NCBI RefSeq assembly: GCF_900109465.1
Contig: NZ_FOAZ01000001.1
Span: 186,001 to 250,000 of the forward strand
Direction of reading: 5' to 3'
From: Streptacidiphilus jiangxiensis
GTDB taxonomy: Bacteria; Actinomycetota; Actinomycetes; Streptomycetales; Streptomycetaceae
Length of the DNA: 64,000 bases
Positions 35,231 to 43,352 of this stretch are shown here, piece by piece. A program made the translations under genes and the position numbers. Below the pieces are notes generated by a model, which did not search any database, had not been told where the DNA came from, and saw only the letters and a list, made by a program, of their open reading frames with translations. The number at the start of each line of letters is the position of its first letter. The first letter of the stretch is position 1.

Positions 35231-35980
35231 TCAGCCCTTGCCCAGGCGCGACAGCAGCTCCAGCGCGAGGAGTTCCGGACGGCCCTGAGCGCCAGAGGAT
35301 GCGCGCACGGTCTGCTGGTTTCGAGCCAAGGCGGTCTTCGCCGCGGAGAGTGCGGCGGACAGGGCGGACTGGACCGCCTGGTCCGGCTGCTTCTCCGTCC
35401 AGTCCGGGTCGATGCTGCACGAGAGCAGCGCATGTTCGGACAGGGTGATCGTCACCTTGTCCTGGGCCGCCGTTCCCCTCCCTCGAGGTGGGGTGAACGG
35501 CTCTGCGCCCGGTCGATCCATTGAGTCGACGAGGGAGAGCACCTCTTCGATGAGGGCTCCGGTGGTGCGCCCCGCCAGGGCGGACGCCGGCTCGGCGGTG
35601 GCGAAGGCGGGAGGCGTGGTGGTCCGGGCGCCCGCCGGCGGGGCGGCGGATCGGGTGCGAGGCCCCCGACTTGGATCGAGCGATCGGCCGGACTGCTCGA
35701 GGTCCGCATGCCACGCCGCCATGCGCTTGGTCATCGCAAGCTGCGCCGCCTCCTGTACGGCCGAGGCGAGCGCTCCGGCCCGGGCGGACTGTCGCCAGCC
35801 CGACTCGAGCCGGATGGAATCCGGCAGCCCGTCGGCGGACAGTCGCACCGTGATCGCCCCCGTGCGATCACCGGCCTCTGCCGGGCGCGCCGGAACGGAC
35901 AGCGCTTCGGTGGTGATCTGTTGCAGCCGTGCGGCCCGCTGTTGGAGTTCTGCCAGACGTTCGTTGAGTGATGAGGTCAA
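35231..35980 (-). CDS. Double YbaB/EbfC-like domain protein
   Basis: 249 residues. An N-terminal helix (LNERLAELQQRAARLQQI) and strand set ITVRLSADGLPDSIRLESGW with AVQEAAQLA resemble a YbaB-like domain; a second similar unit is at about 170-225 (DKVTITLSEHALLSCSIDPDW, AVQSALSAALSAAKTALAR), joined by a Pro/Ala linker. YbaB-like proteins are frequent first genes of actinobacterial ESX-type loci, where their role is unclear. The start is TTG after GGGGGA. It is the promoter-proximal gene of the leftward five-gene cassette; the 269 bases upstream hold no other gene. Confidence 0.65.
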   Translation of the reverse strand: MTSSLNERLAELQQRAARLQQITTEALSVPARPAEAGDRTGAITVRLSADGLPDSIRLESGWRQSARAGALASAVQEAAQLAMTKRMAAWHADLEQSGRSLDPSRGPRTRSAAPPAGARTTTPPAFATAEPASALAGRTTGALIEEVLSLVDSMDRPGAEPFTPPRGRGTAAQDKVTITLSEHALLSCSIDPDWTEKQPDQAVQSALSAALSAAKTALARNQQTVRASSGAQGRPELLALELLSRLGKG

Positions 35981-36249
35981 CTGGGTCCCCCGATGTGTGT
36001 TCCTGTGACTCTAGTACTGCAGGACGACAACCGTACGGACAAAGGTTCGAGCATGGCGCGAACAAGTCACATTCTCCGTAGGGCAGCTGACGCCCCATGA
36101 GCGACGAGACAGGTCCTCGCACGGGACCCGTGGTCCCTGTCGGTCTGCCCGGATCCCCCGGGCGGGCCGTAGGGCCGCCGTGCGAGCCGGCGCGGGGAAG
36201 ATCGCGGATTTCACATCTGGCCGCCGACCAGGTAATGTCTTCCTCGTTC

Positions 36250-36322
36250 GCCCCTATAGCTCAGTCGGTAGAGCGTCTCCATGGTAAGGAGAAGGTCTGC
36301 GGTTCGATTCCGCATGGGGGCT
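36250..36322 (+). tRNA. tRNA-Thr (anticodon GGT)
   Basis: Acceptor gccccta pairs with tgggggc (one G:U); the anticodon stem tctcc/ggaga holds loop atggtaa with anticodon GGT. The T arm is tgcgg-ttcgatt-ccgca. Discriminator is T and CCA is not encoded. Confidence 0.97.
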
Positions 36323-36323
36323 C

Positions 36324-36372
36324 AGAACGCCGAAGGCCCGCATCCGTCCCGGATGCGGGCCTTCGGCGTTCT
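36324..36372 (+). terminator. Terminator hairpin after tRNA-Thr
   Basis: A perfect 23-bp stem (arms begin agaacgccgaaggcccgc) with a three-base loop, directly after the tRNA. The 3' part (ttcggcgttc) is repeated once more just downstream, a small tandem duplication. Confidence 0.88.
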
Positions 36373-36482
36373 TCGGCGTTCTTCAAATGATCCCCCGAAC
36401 GGAGCCGCGTGGTGGCGGACCGTAGGCAGAATGCGCTGTGATGGTTCGTCACACATCGTGCCAGGGGAGGGCGGAGGGCGCT

Positions 36483-37157
36483 GTGGGTGTTCGGCTCGTG
36501 GTCGTGGACGACCACCGGTTGCTCGCGGAGGCGCTGGCCGCCGCTCTGCAGTTGCGCGGACATCGGGTGCTCGCGGTGGGGACGCCGACCGGCGTCGCCG
36601 CGGATCTCGTCGTGAGTCGGCGGCCGGAGGCGTGCCTGCTCGGGGTGGCGCACCCGCAGGACGGGGCGGCGTTCGACGCGATCCGGCGGATCAGGCGGGA
36701 GCGGCCGGAGGTCGCGGTCGTGGTGATGGGCAATGTGGACCATCTCGCGACCGTGGCGGCGGCCTTCGCGGCCGGGGCCGCCGGCTACGTGCGACAGGAC
36801 GAGCGGATCGAGGTCGTGGAGCGCGCACTCGGGCGGGTCCGCGCCGGGGAGGCCGCGGTCTCGCCGGAACTGCTGCGGGCCTCGTTCGACCACCTGCTGC
36901 GCCCGGCCGCGGAGCCGGACGACGAGGCGCTGCGCCTGTTGCGCCTGCTGACCCGGCGCGAGGCCGAGGTGCTCGCCAGGATCGCCGACGGGCAGGACAC
37001 CCATGAGATCGCCGAGGGCATGCGGATCGCGCCGAGTACCGCGCGCACGCACGTGCAGCGGGTGTTGGTGAAGCTCGGTGCGCGGACGCGGCTGGAGGCC
37101 GCGGCCGTGGCGGCGCGGACCGGGCTGCTGGAGCAGGTGGGACGCGTCTCCGACTGA
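36483..37157 (+). CDS. Orphan LuxR-type regulator with degenerate receiver
   Basis: 224 residues. The receiver keeps the acidic pair D9-D10 (VVVDDHRLLAEAL), but the phosphoacceptor position is Gly 54 (CLLGVAHPQDG), the conserved Thr/Ser is Gly 83 (VVMGN) and the conserved Lys is Gln 105 (YVRQDE). The LuxR helix-turn-helix is intact: LTRREAEVLARIADGQDTHEIAEGMRIAPSTARTHV. No kinase is adjacent. It should therefore act without phosphorylation, perhaps by protein or small-molecule binding. GTG after GGAGGGCGGAGGG. It precedes the gal operon but is separated from it by a promoter region. Confidence 0.88.
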   Translation: MGVRLVVVDDHRLLAEALAAALQLRGHRVLAVGTPTGVAADLVVSRRPEACLLGVAHPQDGAAFDAIRRIRRERPEVAVVVMGNVDHLATVAAAFAAGAAGYVRQDERIEVVERALGRVRAGEAAVSPELLRASFDHLLRPAAEPDDEALRLLRLLTRREAEVLARIADGQDTHEIAEGMRIAPSTARTHVQRVLVKLGARTRLEAAAVAARTGLLEQVGRVSD

Positions 37158-37272
37158 GCGAACGCCCGGAGCACGGCTGCCAAACCGAACAGTTCCGAAC
37201 AGTTCCTTCCGATTCGCGGAGGGTTCACGATGCCCGCTGCTCGCTTCCGGGAGTTGGTCCACCTCCGACTGT

Positions 37273-37304
37273 TGACTGCTGCTTGTTTATGTTCGATTAT
37301 GTTG
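37273..37304 (+). promoter_or_regulatory. gal operon promoter and direct-repeat operator
   Basis: TTGACT is a good -35 hexamer. It is followed by two TTATGTT boxes starting ten bases apart (37288 and 37298), an AT-rich island in high-GC DNA. The half-site TATGTTCGAT resembles operators of DeoR/GlpR-type sugar repressors. The exact -10 is unclear. galT starts 50 bases downstream. Confidence 0.5.
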
Positions 37305-37353
37305 AACCGAGAGAGCGAGAACGTCTGCGAGGCCGACCTTGGAGAACCCCGTA

Positions 37354-38475
37354 GTGAAGAAGACCAGCACGCGACTGGCCGACGGCCGTGAGTTGATCTA
37401 CTACGACTCCCGCGACGACGCCGTCCGCAGCGCCCAGGACCACAGGCCCCTGCCGCACAGCGAGACCCTCTCCGAACTGCGCCACGACCCCGTGCGCGAC
37501 GAGTGGGTGGTGGTGGCCGCGCACCGCCAGGGCCGCATCTACCACCCGCCTGCGGACGAGTGTCCGCTCTGCCCCTCGCGGGACGGGCGGCTGAGCGAGA
37601 TCCCCGAATCCGACTACGAGGTCGTGGTCTTCGAGAACCGCTTCCCCTCCCTGGCCGCGCACCCGCACCCCGAGCTGGTCACGGCGGCACCGCCGAACGT
37701 CATCGAACCGGCGGCCGGCCGTTGCGAGGTGGTCTGCTTCACCCCCGACCACGACGCCTCCTTTGCCGACCTCACGCCGCAGCAGGTCGGCACCGTGCTG
37801 GAGGCGTGGACGGACCGCACCGCGGAGCTGTCCGCGCTGCCCGGTGTCGAGCAGGTCTTCTGCTTCGAGAACCGGGGCGAGGAGATCGGCGTGACGCTCG
37901 GGCATCCGCACGGGCAGATCTACGCCTACCCGTTCGTGACCCCGCGCACCGAGCGGATGATCGCGGCGGCCGCCGCGCACCGGCGTCGCACCGGGCGAAA
38001 CCTCTTCGAGGACCAGGTCGAGGCCGAGCGCGCGTCGGGCGAGCGGGTCGTCGTCGCAGGGGAGCACTGGACGGCGTTCGTGCCCTTCGCCGCGCACTGG
38101 CCCTATGAAGTGCATCTGTATCCCAACCGCCGGGTGCGTGACCTCCTCGCCCTGACCGACGACGAGCGCACCGAGTTCACACACGTCTACCTCGACCTGC
38201 TCCAGCGCTTCGACCTGCTGTTCACACCGGAGGAGTCGGCCGGCGCGGTCAACAGGACGCCGTACATCGCCGCCTGGCACCAGGCCCCCACCCGGCACGG
38301 GGCCGCGGGCCCGCACGGCTCCGACGAGCTCGCGCTGCACATGGAGCTCTTCACCATCCGTCGTACCGTAGGGAAGCTCAAGTTCCTGGCCGGCTCGGAG
38401 TCCGGCATGGACGTGTTCATCAACGACGTCGCGCCCGAGAACGCCGCGCGACGCCTGCGGGAGGTCAAGCCATGA
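37354..38475 (+). CDS. galT: Galactose-1-phosphate uridylyltransferase
   Basis: 373 residues. Zinc-site [11 protein letters not shown], catalytic [13 protein letters not shown] with the nucleophilic His in HPH, and a C-terminal HxH region ([27 protein letters not shown]) are in family order. It exchanges UMP between UDP-glucose and galactose-1-phosphate in the Leloir pathway. GTG with GGAG about nine bases upstream; a TTG 15 bases earlier is less likely. It overlaps galE (ATGA). Confidence 0.96.
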   Translation: MKKTSTRLADGRELIYYDSRDDAVRSAQDHRPLPHSETLSELRHDPVRDEWVVVAAHRQGRIYHPPADECPLCPSRDGRLSEIPESDYEVVVFENRFPSLAAHPHPELVTAAPPNVIEPAAGRCEVVCFTPDHDASFADLTPQQVGTVLEAWTDRTAELSALPGVEQVFCFENRGEEIGVTLGHPHGQIYAYPFVTPRTERMIAAAAAHRRRTGRNLFEDQVEAERASGERVVVAGEHWTAFVPFAAHWPYEVHLYPNRRVRDLLALTDDERTEFTHVYLDLLQRFDLLFTPEESAGAVNRTPYIAAWHQAPTRHGAAGPHGSDELALHMELFTIRRTVGKLKFLAGSESGMDVFINDVAPENAARRLREVKP

Positions 38476-39473
38476 GTCAGTACCTGGTCACCGGCGGTGC
38501 CGGCTACGTCGGCGGCGTCGTCGCGGCCCACCTGCTGGAGGCGGGGCACCAGGTCGTCGTGCTCGACGACCTGTCGACCGGTTTCCGGGAGTCCGTGCCG
38601 GCCGGAGCGACCTTCGTGCAGGGGCGGGTCCAGGACGCGGCCGAGGTGCTCGACGGCTCCTTCGACGGGGTGCTGCACTTCGCTGCCAGCTCCCAGGTGG
38701 GCGAGTCGGTGGTGGACCCGGAGAAGTACTGGCGCAACAACGTGGCCGGCTCGCTGGAGCTGCTGACCGCGATGCGCAAGACGGGCGTGCGCCGGCTGGT
38801 CTTCTCCTCCACCGCCGCCGTCTACGGTGAGCCCGAGACGACCCCGATCGTCGAGTCCGCACCGACCAGCCCGACCAACCCGTACGGCGCCAGCAAGCTC
38901 GCCGTCGACCACATGATCACCAGTGAGGCCAAGGCCCACGGCCTGGCCGCCGTCTCGCTGCGCTACTTCAACGTCGCGGGTGCCTACGGCCGCCAGGGCG
39001 AGCGGCACGACCCGGAGACGCACCTGATCCCGCTGGTGTTCCAGGCCGCGCAGGGCCGTCGTCCGCACATCTCCGTCTTCGGGGAGGACTACCCGACGCC
39101 GGACGGCACCTGCGTGCGCGACTACATCCACGTCGCCGACCTGGCCGAGGCGCACCTGCTCGCGCTCGACGCCGCCAAGCCCGGCGAGCACCTGATCTGC
39201 AACCTCGGCAACGGCAACGGCTTCTCCGTGCGCGAGGTCATCGAGGCCGTGCGCCGGGTGACGGGCCGTGAGATCAAGGCCGTCGTCGCCGAGCGCCGCC
39301 CCGGAGACCCCGCCGTACTGGTGGCCTCCGCCGACCGTGCCCGCGAGGCGCTCGGCTGGCGTCCGCGACGGGCCGACCTGGACGGCATCGTCGCCGACGC
39401 CTGGGCGTTCGCGCTCTCCCTGGCCGACGGGGCCGACGCGGCCGCGGCCGCGGCCGCACCCCGGCACCCCTGA
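38472..39473 (+). CDS. galE: UDP-glucose 4-epimerase
   Basis: 333 residues of the extended SDR family. NAD-binding [15 protein letters not shown], catalytic [10 protein letters not shown] and the Tyr-x3-Lys motif in [13 protein letters not shown], then [12 protein letters not shown] and [15 protein letters not shown]. It interconverts UDP-galactose and UDP-glucose. The C-terminus ends in an alanine run coded by GCGGCC repeats. ATG overlaps the galT stop codon. Confidence 0.96.
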   Translation: MSQYLVTGGAGYVGGVVAAHLLEAGHQVVVLDDLSTGFRESVPAGATFVQGRVQDAAEVLDGSFDGVLHFAASSQVGESVVDPEKYWRNNVAGSLELLTAMRKTGVRRLVFSSTAAVYGEPETTPIVESAPTSPTNPYGASKLAVDHMITSEAKAHGLAAVSLRYFNVAGAYGRQGERHDPETHLIPLVFQAAQGRRPHISVFGEDYPTPDGTCVRDYIHVADLAEAHLLALDAAKPGEHLICNLGNGNGFSVREVIEAVRRVTGREIKAVVAERRPGDPAVLVASADRAREALGWRPRRADLDGIVADAWAFALSLADGADAAAAAAAPRHP

Positions 39474-39480
39474 TCCGCAC

Positions 39481-39540
39481 CCGCCTGCACCTGCCTGCAC
39501 CCGCCTGAGCCGACCCGCACCTGCCTGCACCGACCCACAC
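39481..39540. repeat. Decamer-periodic repeat between galE and galK
   Basis: The spacer divides into six 10-base units (CCGCCTGCAC, CTGCCTGCAC, CCGCCTGAGC, CGACCCGCAC, CTGCCTGCAC, CGACCCACAC). Units 2 and 5 are identical and the others are close variants. Period equals about one helical turn. Confidence 0.75.
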
Positions 39541-39562
39541 GCCGACCGAGGAGAGCCCGCCT

Positions 39563-40741
39563 GTGAACGAGTCGCACGATGCCGCCGTCTCGGTCGCCGA
39601 GGAGTTCACCGCCCTGTACGGGCGCGAGCCCGAGGGCGTCTGGCAGGCCCCCGGTCGCATCAACCTGATCGGCGAACACACCGACTACAACGACGGCTTC
39701 GTGCTCCCGGTCGCCCTGCCGCACGCCGCCCGGGTCGCCGTGAGCCGACGCGACGACGGACGGGTTCGGGTGCACAGTTCACAGGGGGACGGCACTGTGG
39801 TCGAGTTCACGCTCGACTCGCTCGTGCCGGGCTCCGTCGCCGGATGGGCCGCCTATCCGGCGGGCGCACTGTGGGTGCTGCGCGAGGAGGGGCACCCCGT
39901 CCCCGGGATCGATCTGCATCTGGACAGCGACGTGCCGTTCGGGGCCGGACTCTCCTCGTCGGCGGCGCTCCAGTGCGCCGTCCTGCTGGCCTGTGACGAA
40001 CTGCTCGGGCTCGGCATCGAGCGGCCCCGGCTGGCCCGGCTGGCGCAGCGCGCCGAGAACGACTACGTGGGCGCGCCGGTCGGGGTGATGGACCAGACCG
40101 CCTCGCTCTGCTGCGCCGAGGGCGCCGCGTTGTTCCTGGACACCCGGGACATGTCGCAGCGCCAGGTCCCGCTGGACCTTGCGGCGGACGGGCTGGTGCT
40201 GCTGGTCGTCGACACCCGGGTCGAGCACGGTCACGCGGACGGCGCCTACCGGCACCGCCGGGCCGGCTGCGAGCGCTCCGCCGACCTGCTGGGCGTCAAG
40301 GCCCTGCGCGACGTCGAGGCGACCGGCGGCCCCGAGCTCGAGGCGCTGCTGGCACGGTTGCCGGAGGAGGAGCTGCGGAGCCTGACCCGGCACGTCGTCA
40401 CCGAGAACGCACGCGTCCTGCAGGCCGAGCGGCTCCTCGCGACCGGTGAGCTGCGCGCCCTGGGGCCGGTCCTGACGGCCGGCCACGCCTCGCAGCGGGA
40501 CGACTTCGCGATCTCCTGCCCGCAGTCCGACACCGCCGTCGACACCGCGATCGCCCACGGCGCTCTCGGCGCGCGACAGACCGGCGGCGGCTTCGGCGGC
40601 TGTGTGATCGTGCTCACCGAGCCGGCCCGGGTGCCCGGCATCTCGGCGGCGATCGAGGCCGCCTACGCCGCACAGGACGGCTGGAACGCCCCGGCCTTCT
40701 TCACCGCGACGCCGGCCCCGGGCGCGCTGCGGCTGCGCTAG
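39563..40741 (+). CDS. galK: Galactokinase
   Basis: 392 residues, GHMP family. The galactokinase signature PGRINLIGEHTDYNDGFVLP, ATP loop VPFGAGLSSSAALQ, catalytic-base motif VGVMDQTASL and C-terminal GARQTGGGFGGCVI are all present. It phosphorylates galactose, the first Leloir step. GTG with GAGGAGAG upstream. It is separated from galE by 89 bases of decamer repeat, so may be cotranscribed but not coupled. Confidence 0.96.
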   Translation: MNESHDAAVSVAEEFTALYGREPEGVWQAPGRINLIGEHTDYNDGFVLPVALPHAARVAVSRRDDGRVRVHSSQGDGTVVEFTLDSLVPGSVAGWAAYPAGALWVLREEGHPVPGIDLHLDSDVPFGAGLSSSAALQCAVLLACDELLGLGIERPRLARLAQRAENDYVGAPVGVMDQTASLCCAEGAALFLDTRDMSQRQVPLDLAADGLVLLVVDTRVEHGHADGAYRHRRAGCERSADLLGVKALRDVEATGGPELEALLARLPEEELRSLTRHVVTENARVLQAERLLATGELRALGPVLTAGHASQRDDFAISCPQSDTAVDTAIAHGALGARQTGGGFGGCVIVLTEPARVPGISAAIEAAYAAQDGWNAPAFFTATPAPGALRLR

Positions 40742-40800
40742 GGGCGGCGGGGCGGCAGCGGCGCAGCGGAGGGCCTGCGGCCCCGCCGAACGGGGTCCCA

Positions 40801-40821
40801 CCCATAAGCATTGCTTATGGG
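40801..40821. promoter_or_regulatory. Perfect 21-base palindrome upstream of the ferredoxin reductase gene
   Basis: Arms CCCATAAGCA and TGCTTATGGG flank a single T. The core ATAAG-N5-CTTAT matches the T-N11-A form typical of LysR-type regulator sites. It is an AT-rich island 118 bases before the next start codon. No LysR gene is nearby. Confidence 0.6.
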
Positions 40822-40862
40822 GTCATAAAGCTGGACTGACTACTGTGGCAGGCTGATCCAGG

Positions 40863-40881
40863 TGAGGGTTGCCTAACCAGG
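40863..40881 (+). promoter_or_regulatory. Possible iron box (DmdR/IdeR type)
   Basis: TGAGGGTTGCCTAACCAGG matches the 19-base actinobacterial iron-box consensus at about 12 positions, with the right half core GCCTAACC clean and the ends poor. It lies 58 bases before the reductase ATG. Confidence 0.35.
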
Positions 40882-40938
40882 TGCTTCGCCCGCCCCCGCC
40901 GCCGTCCGCCCCGACTGTCGCTCCAAGGAGTCCCCGCC

Positions 40939-42282
40939 ATGACACGCCCTCTCCGGATCGCCGTCGTCGGTTCCGGTCCTGCCGGGATCTACGCCGCCGA
41001 CGCCCTGCTCAAGTCGGACGTCGCACAGGACCCGGGCGTGTCGATCGACGTCCTGGAGCGGATGCCGGCTCCCTTCGGTCTGATCCGTTACGGCGTGGCC
41101 CCTGACCACCCGCGGATCAAGGGCATCGTCACGGCGCTGCACCAGGTGATGGACAAGCCGCAGATCCGACTGTTCGGCAACGTCGACTATCCCGCTGATC
41201 TCACCCTCGACGAGCTGCGTCGCTTCTACGACGCGGTGGTGTTCGCGACCGGTGCGAACGCGGACCGGGAGCTCGGCATCCCGGGCATCGGGTTGGAGGG
41301 CTCCTACGGCGCGGCCGACTTCGTGTTCTGGTACGACGGCCACCCCGACGTGCCGCGTACCTGGCCGCTGACCGCGGAGAAGGTCGCGGTGCTCGGTGTC
41401 GGCAACGTGGCGCTGGACGTCGCGCGCATCCTCGCCAAGACCGCGGACGAGCTGCTGCCCACGGAGATCCCCGGCAACGTCCACGAGGGCCTGAAGCAGA
41501 ACCGCGCGAAGGAGATCCACGTCTTCGGCCGTCGCGGTCCCGCGCAGGCCAAGTTCAGCCCGATGGAGCTGCGCGAGCTGGACCACTCGCCGAACATCGA
41601 GGTGATCGTGGACCCGGAGGACATCGACTACGACGAGGGCTCGATCGCGACCCGGCGCGGCAACAAGCAGGCGGACATGGTCGCCTCCACGCTGGAGAAC
41701 TGGGCCATCCGCGATGTCGGCGACCGTCCGCACAAGCTCTACCTGCACTTCTTCGAGTCCCCGGTGGAGGTGCTGGGCGAGGACGGCCGCGTGGTCGGGC
41801 TGCGCACCGAACGCACCGAGCTCGACGGCACCGGCAACGTCCGCGGCACCGGCCGGTTCCGCGACTGGGACATCGACTCCGTCTACCGCGCGGTCGGCTA
41901 CTACTCCGAGGAGCTGCAGAAGCTGCCGTTCGACGTCGAGTCGGGCACGGTGCCGCACGACGCGGGCCGGGTCGAGCCGGGCCTCTACGTGACCGGCTGG
42001 ATCAAGCGCGGCCCGGTCGGGCTGATCGGACACACCAAGGGCGACGCGAACGAGACGGTGGCCTCGTTGCTCGCCGACCACGCCGCAGGTGAGTTCACCG
42101 GCGCGGCCGAACCGGAGCCGGAGGCGGTGGACGCGTTCCTGCGGGAGCGCGGTGTCCGCTACACCACCTGGGAGGGCTGGCAGCGGCTGGACGCGCGGGA
42201 ACGGGAACTCGGCGGAGAGCAGGGACGCGAGCGGGTGAAGATCGTCCCGCGCGAGGAGATGCTGGACGCCTCCGGCGCGTAG
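40939..42282 (+). CDS. fprA: FprA-like ferredoxin/adrenodoxin-type NADP+ reductase
   Basis: 447 residues. FAD-binding RIAVVGSGPAGIYAADALL, then ERMPAPFGLIRYGVAPDHPRIKG, typical of adrenodoxin reductase-like flavoproteins; NADP-binding VAVLGVGNVALDVARIL and VFGRRGPAQAKFSPMELREL; C-terminal FAD contact YVTGWIKRGPVGLIGHTKGDA. It passes electrons between NADPH and ferredoxins, for example to cytochromes P450. ATG after CAAGGAG. Two candidate operator sites lie upstream. No ferredoxin or P450 gene is adjacent. Confidence 0.93.
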   Translation: MTRPLRIAVVGSGPAGIYAADALLKSDVAQDPGVSIDVLERMPAPFGLIRYGVAPDHPRIKGIVTALHQVMDKPQIRLFGNVDYPADLTLDELRRFYDAVVFATGANADRELGIPGIGLEGSYGAADFVFWYDGHPDVPRTWPLTAEKVAVLGVGNVALDVARILAKTADELLPTEIPGNVHEGLKQNRAKEIHVFGRRGPAQAKFSPMELRELDHSPNIEVIVDPEDIDYDEGSIATRRGNKQADMVASTLENWAIRDVGDRPHKLYLHFFESPVEVLGEDGRVVGLRTERTELDGTGNVRGTGRFRDWDIDSVYRAVGYYSEELQKLPFDVESGTVPHDAGRVEPGLYVTGWIKRGPVGLIGHTKGDANETVASLLADHAAGEFTGAAEPEPEAVDAFLRERGVRYTTWEGWQRLDARERELGGEQGRERVKIVPREEMLDASGA

Positions 42283-42443
42283 CCGCACCGGCCGCCCGCT
42301 TCCGCGCCCCCGTACACGCGCCCCCGATGCGCCGTCGTTCCGCATGGTGACAGCACTCGTTCGGCTGATAGCTGCGCGTGGCGGGATGGACCCCCCTACG
42401 CTGGGTGCAGGAGGGGGCGGGTGCTGCGTCAGGGGGAGCGGAC

Positions 42444-43235
42444 GTGGGGCGGATCAGGATTCTCGTGGCCGACGGTCACCGGATCTTCGCGGAGGCGCTG
42501 GCGACGGCGCTCGCCGCGGAGCCCGATGTGGAGGTGTCGGCGGCGGGCAGTGGTGCCGGTGCGGAACGGGCGCTGGAACGTGCCGTCGCGGAGGCGCGGG
42601 GGTTCCAGGTGATGCTCGTCGACGCCGATCTGGGCGCCGGCGCGCCCGGCAGCGTCGGCGTGGTGCAGTCGGCGCGCGTGCAGGTGCCGGGGCAGCGGCG
42701 CGGGCCCGGTTCGGCGGCGCCCGTCCCGCCCGCGGTCCGGCCCGCCGGGCAGGGGGGCGACGGCATAGCGCTCATCTCCCGCGTGCGTGCCGTCCATCCC
42801 GACCTGAGGGTGATCGTGCTGGCCTCGGCCGACGACCCCCATCGCGCGGTGCGGGCGCTCCAGGCAGGGGCCGGTGGGTGGGTCGCCAAGGAGAGCTCGC
42901 TCGGGCGCCTGATGGCGGTCATCCGCGGGGTGATGCGCGACGAGACCCATGTGCCGCCGAGCCTGCTCACGGGCGTGATCCAGGAGCTCACCGCGGCCCG
43001 CCGGGACCGGACCGAGAGCGAGCGTCTGGTGGACACGCTCACCCCGCGTGAGAAGCAGGTGCTGCGCTGCATGGTCGCCGGATTGGGGCGCCAGGCCGTC
43101 GCGGACCGGCTCTACCTCTCTCCGCACACGGTCCGCACCCACATGCAGAACGTCCTCGGCAAGCTCGGCGTCCACTCGACGCTGGCCGCGGTCGCGCTCG
43201 CACGCCGAGCAGGCGTCGGCCCCGTGGAGGCGTGA
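42444..43235 (+). CDS. Orphan LuxR-type regulator with an insertion in the receiver
   Basis: 263 residues. The receiver keeps D10 (VADGH), phosphoacceptor Asp 60 (VMLVDADLG), Ser 128 (VLASADD) and Lys 149 (WVAKE). Between Asp 60 and the D106-GIAL turn there are 46 residues instead of about 8, an insertion of about 38 Gly/Pro/Gln/Arg-rich residues. The LuxR helix-turn-helix (LTPREKQVLRCMVAGLGRQAVADRLYLSPHTVRTHM) is intact. No kinase is adjacent. GTG has AGGGGGAG upstream. An upstream in-frame extension of 22 residues is unlikely. Confidence 0.88.
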   Translation: MGRIRILVADGHRIFAEALATALAAEPDVEVSAAGSGAGAERALERAVAEARGFQVMLVDADLGAGAPGSVGVVQSARVQVPGQRRGPGSAAPVPPAVRPAGQGGDGIALISRVRAVHPDLRVIVLASADDPHRAVRALQAGAGGWVAKESSLGRLMAVIRGVMRDETHVPPSLLTGVIQELTAARRDRTESERLVDTLTPREKQVLRCMVAGLGRQAVADRLYLSPHTVRTHMQNVLGKLGVHSTLAAVALARRAGVGPVEA

Positions 43236-43243
43236 CGGCCTTG

Positions 43244-43308
43244 GCCGGAGCCACCTCGGATGCCGGAGCCACCTCGGAGCCATACCGCCTCGGCCGGCCA
43301 ACCTCGGA
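43244..43308. repeat. 18-bp period repeat after the orphan regulator gene
   Basis: GCCGGAGCCACCTCGGA occurs twice with an 18-base period, and a decayed third copy (GCCGGCCAACCTCGGA) starts at 43293. It lies between a convergent pair, just before a terminator hairpin. Confidence 0.8.
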
Positions 43309-43314
43309 TGCCGG

Positions 43315-43346
43315 ACCCCGTGCCGGCGGCGCCCCCGGCACGGGGT
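43315..43346. terminator. Bidirectional terminator between convergent genes
   Basis: A perfect 12-bp stem ACCCCGTGCCGG with its complement around an eight-base loop, seven bases before the stop of the leftward rhomboid-like gene. Confidence 0.8.
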
Positions 43347-43352
43347 GCTGCC

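Noticed and set aside
33000-36322. Genomic island integrated at tRNA-Thr carrying the type VII-like cassette
   Set aside because: No integrase gene and no second copy of the tRNA 3' end was seen near 32950-33050, so tRNA-site integration is not supported, although the cassette may still have been acquired.
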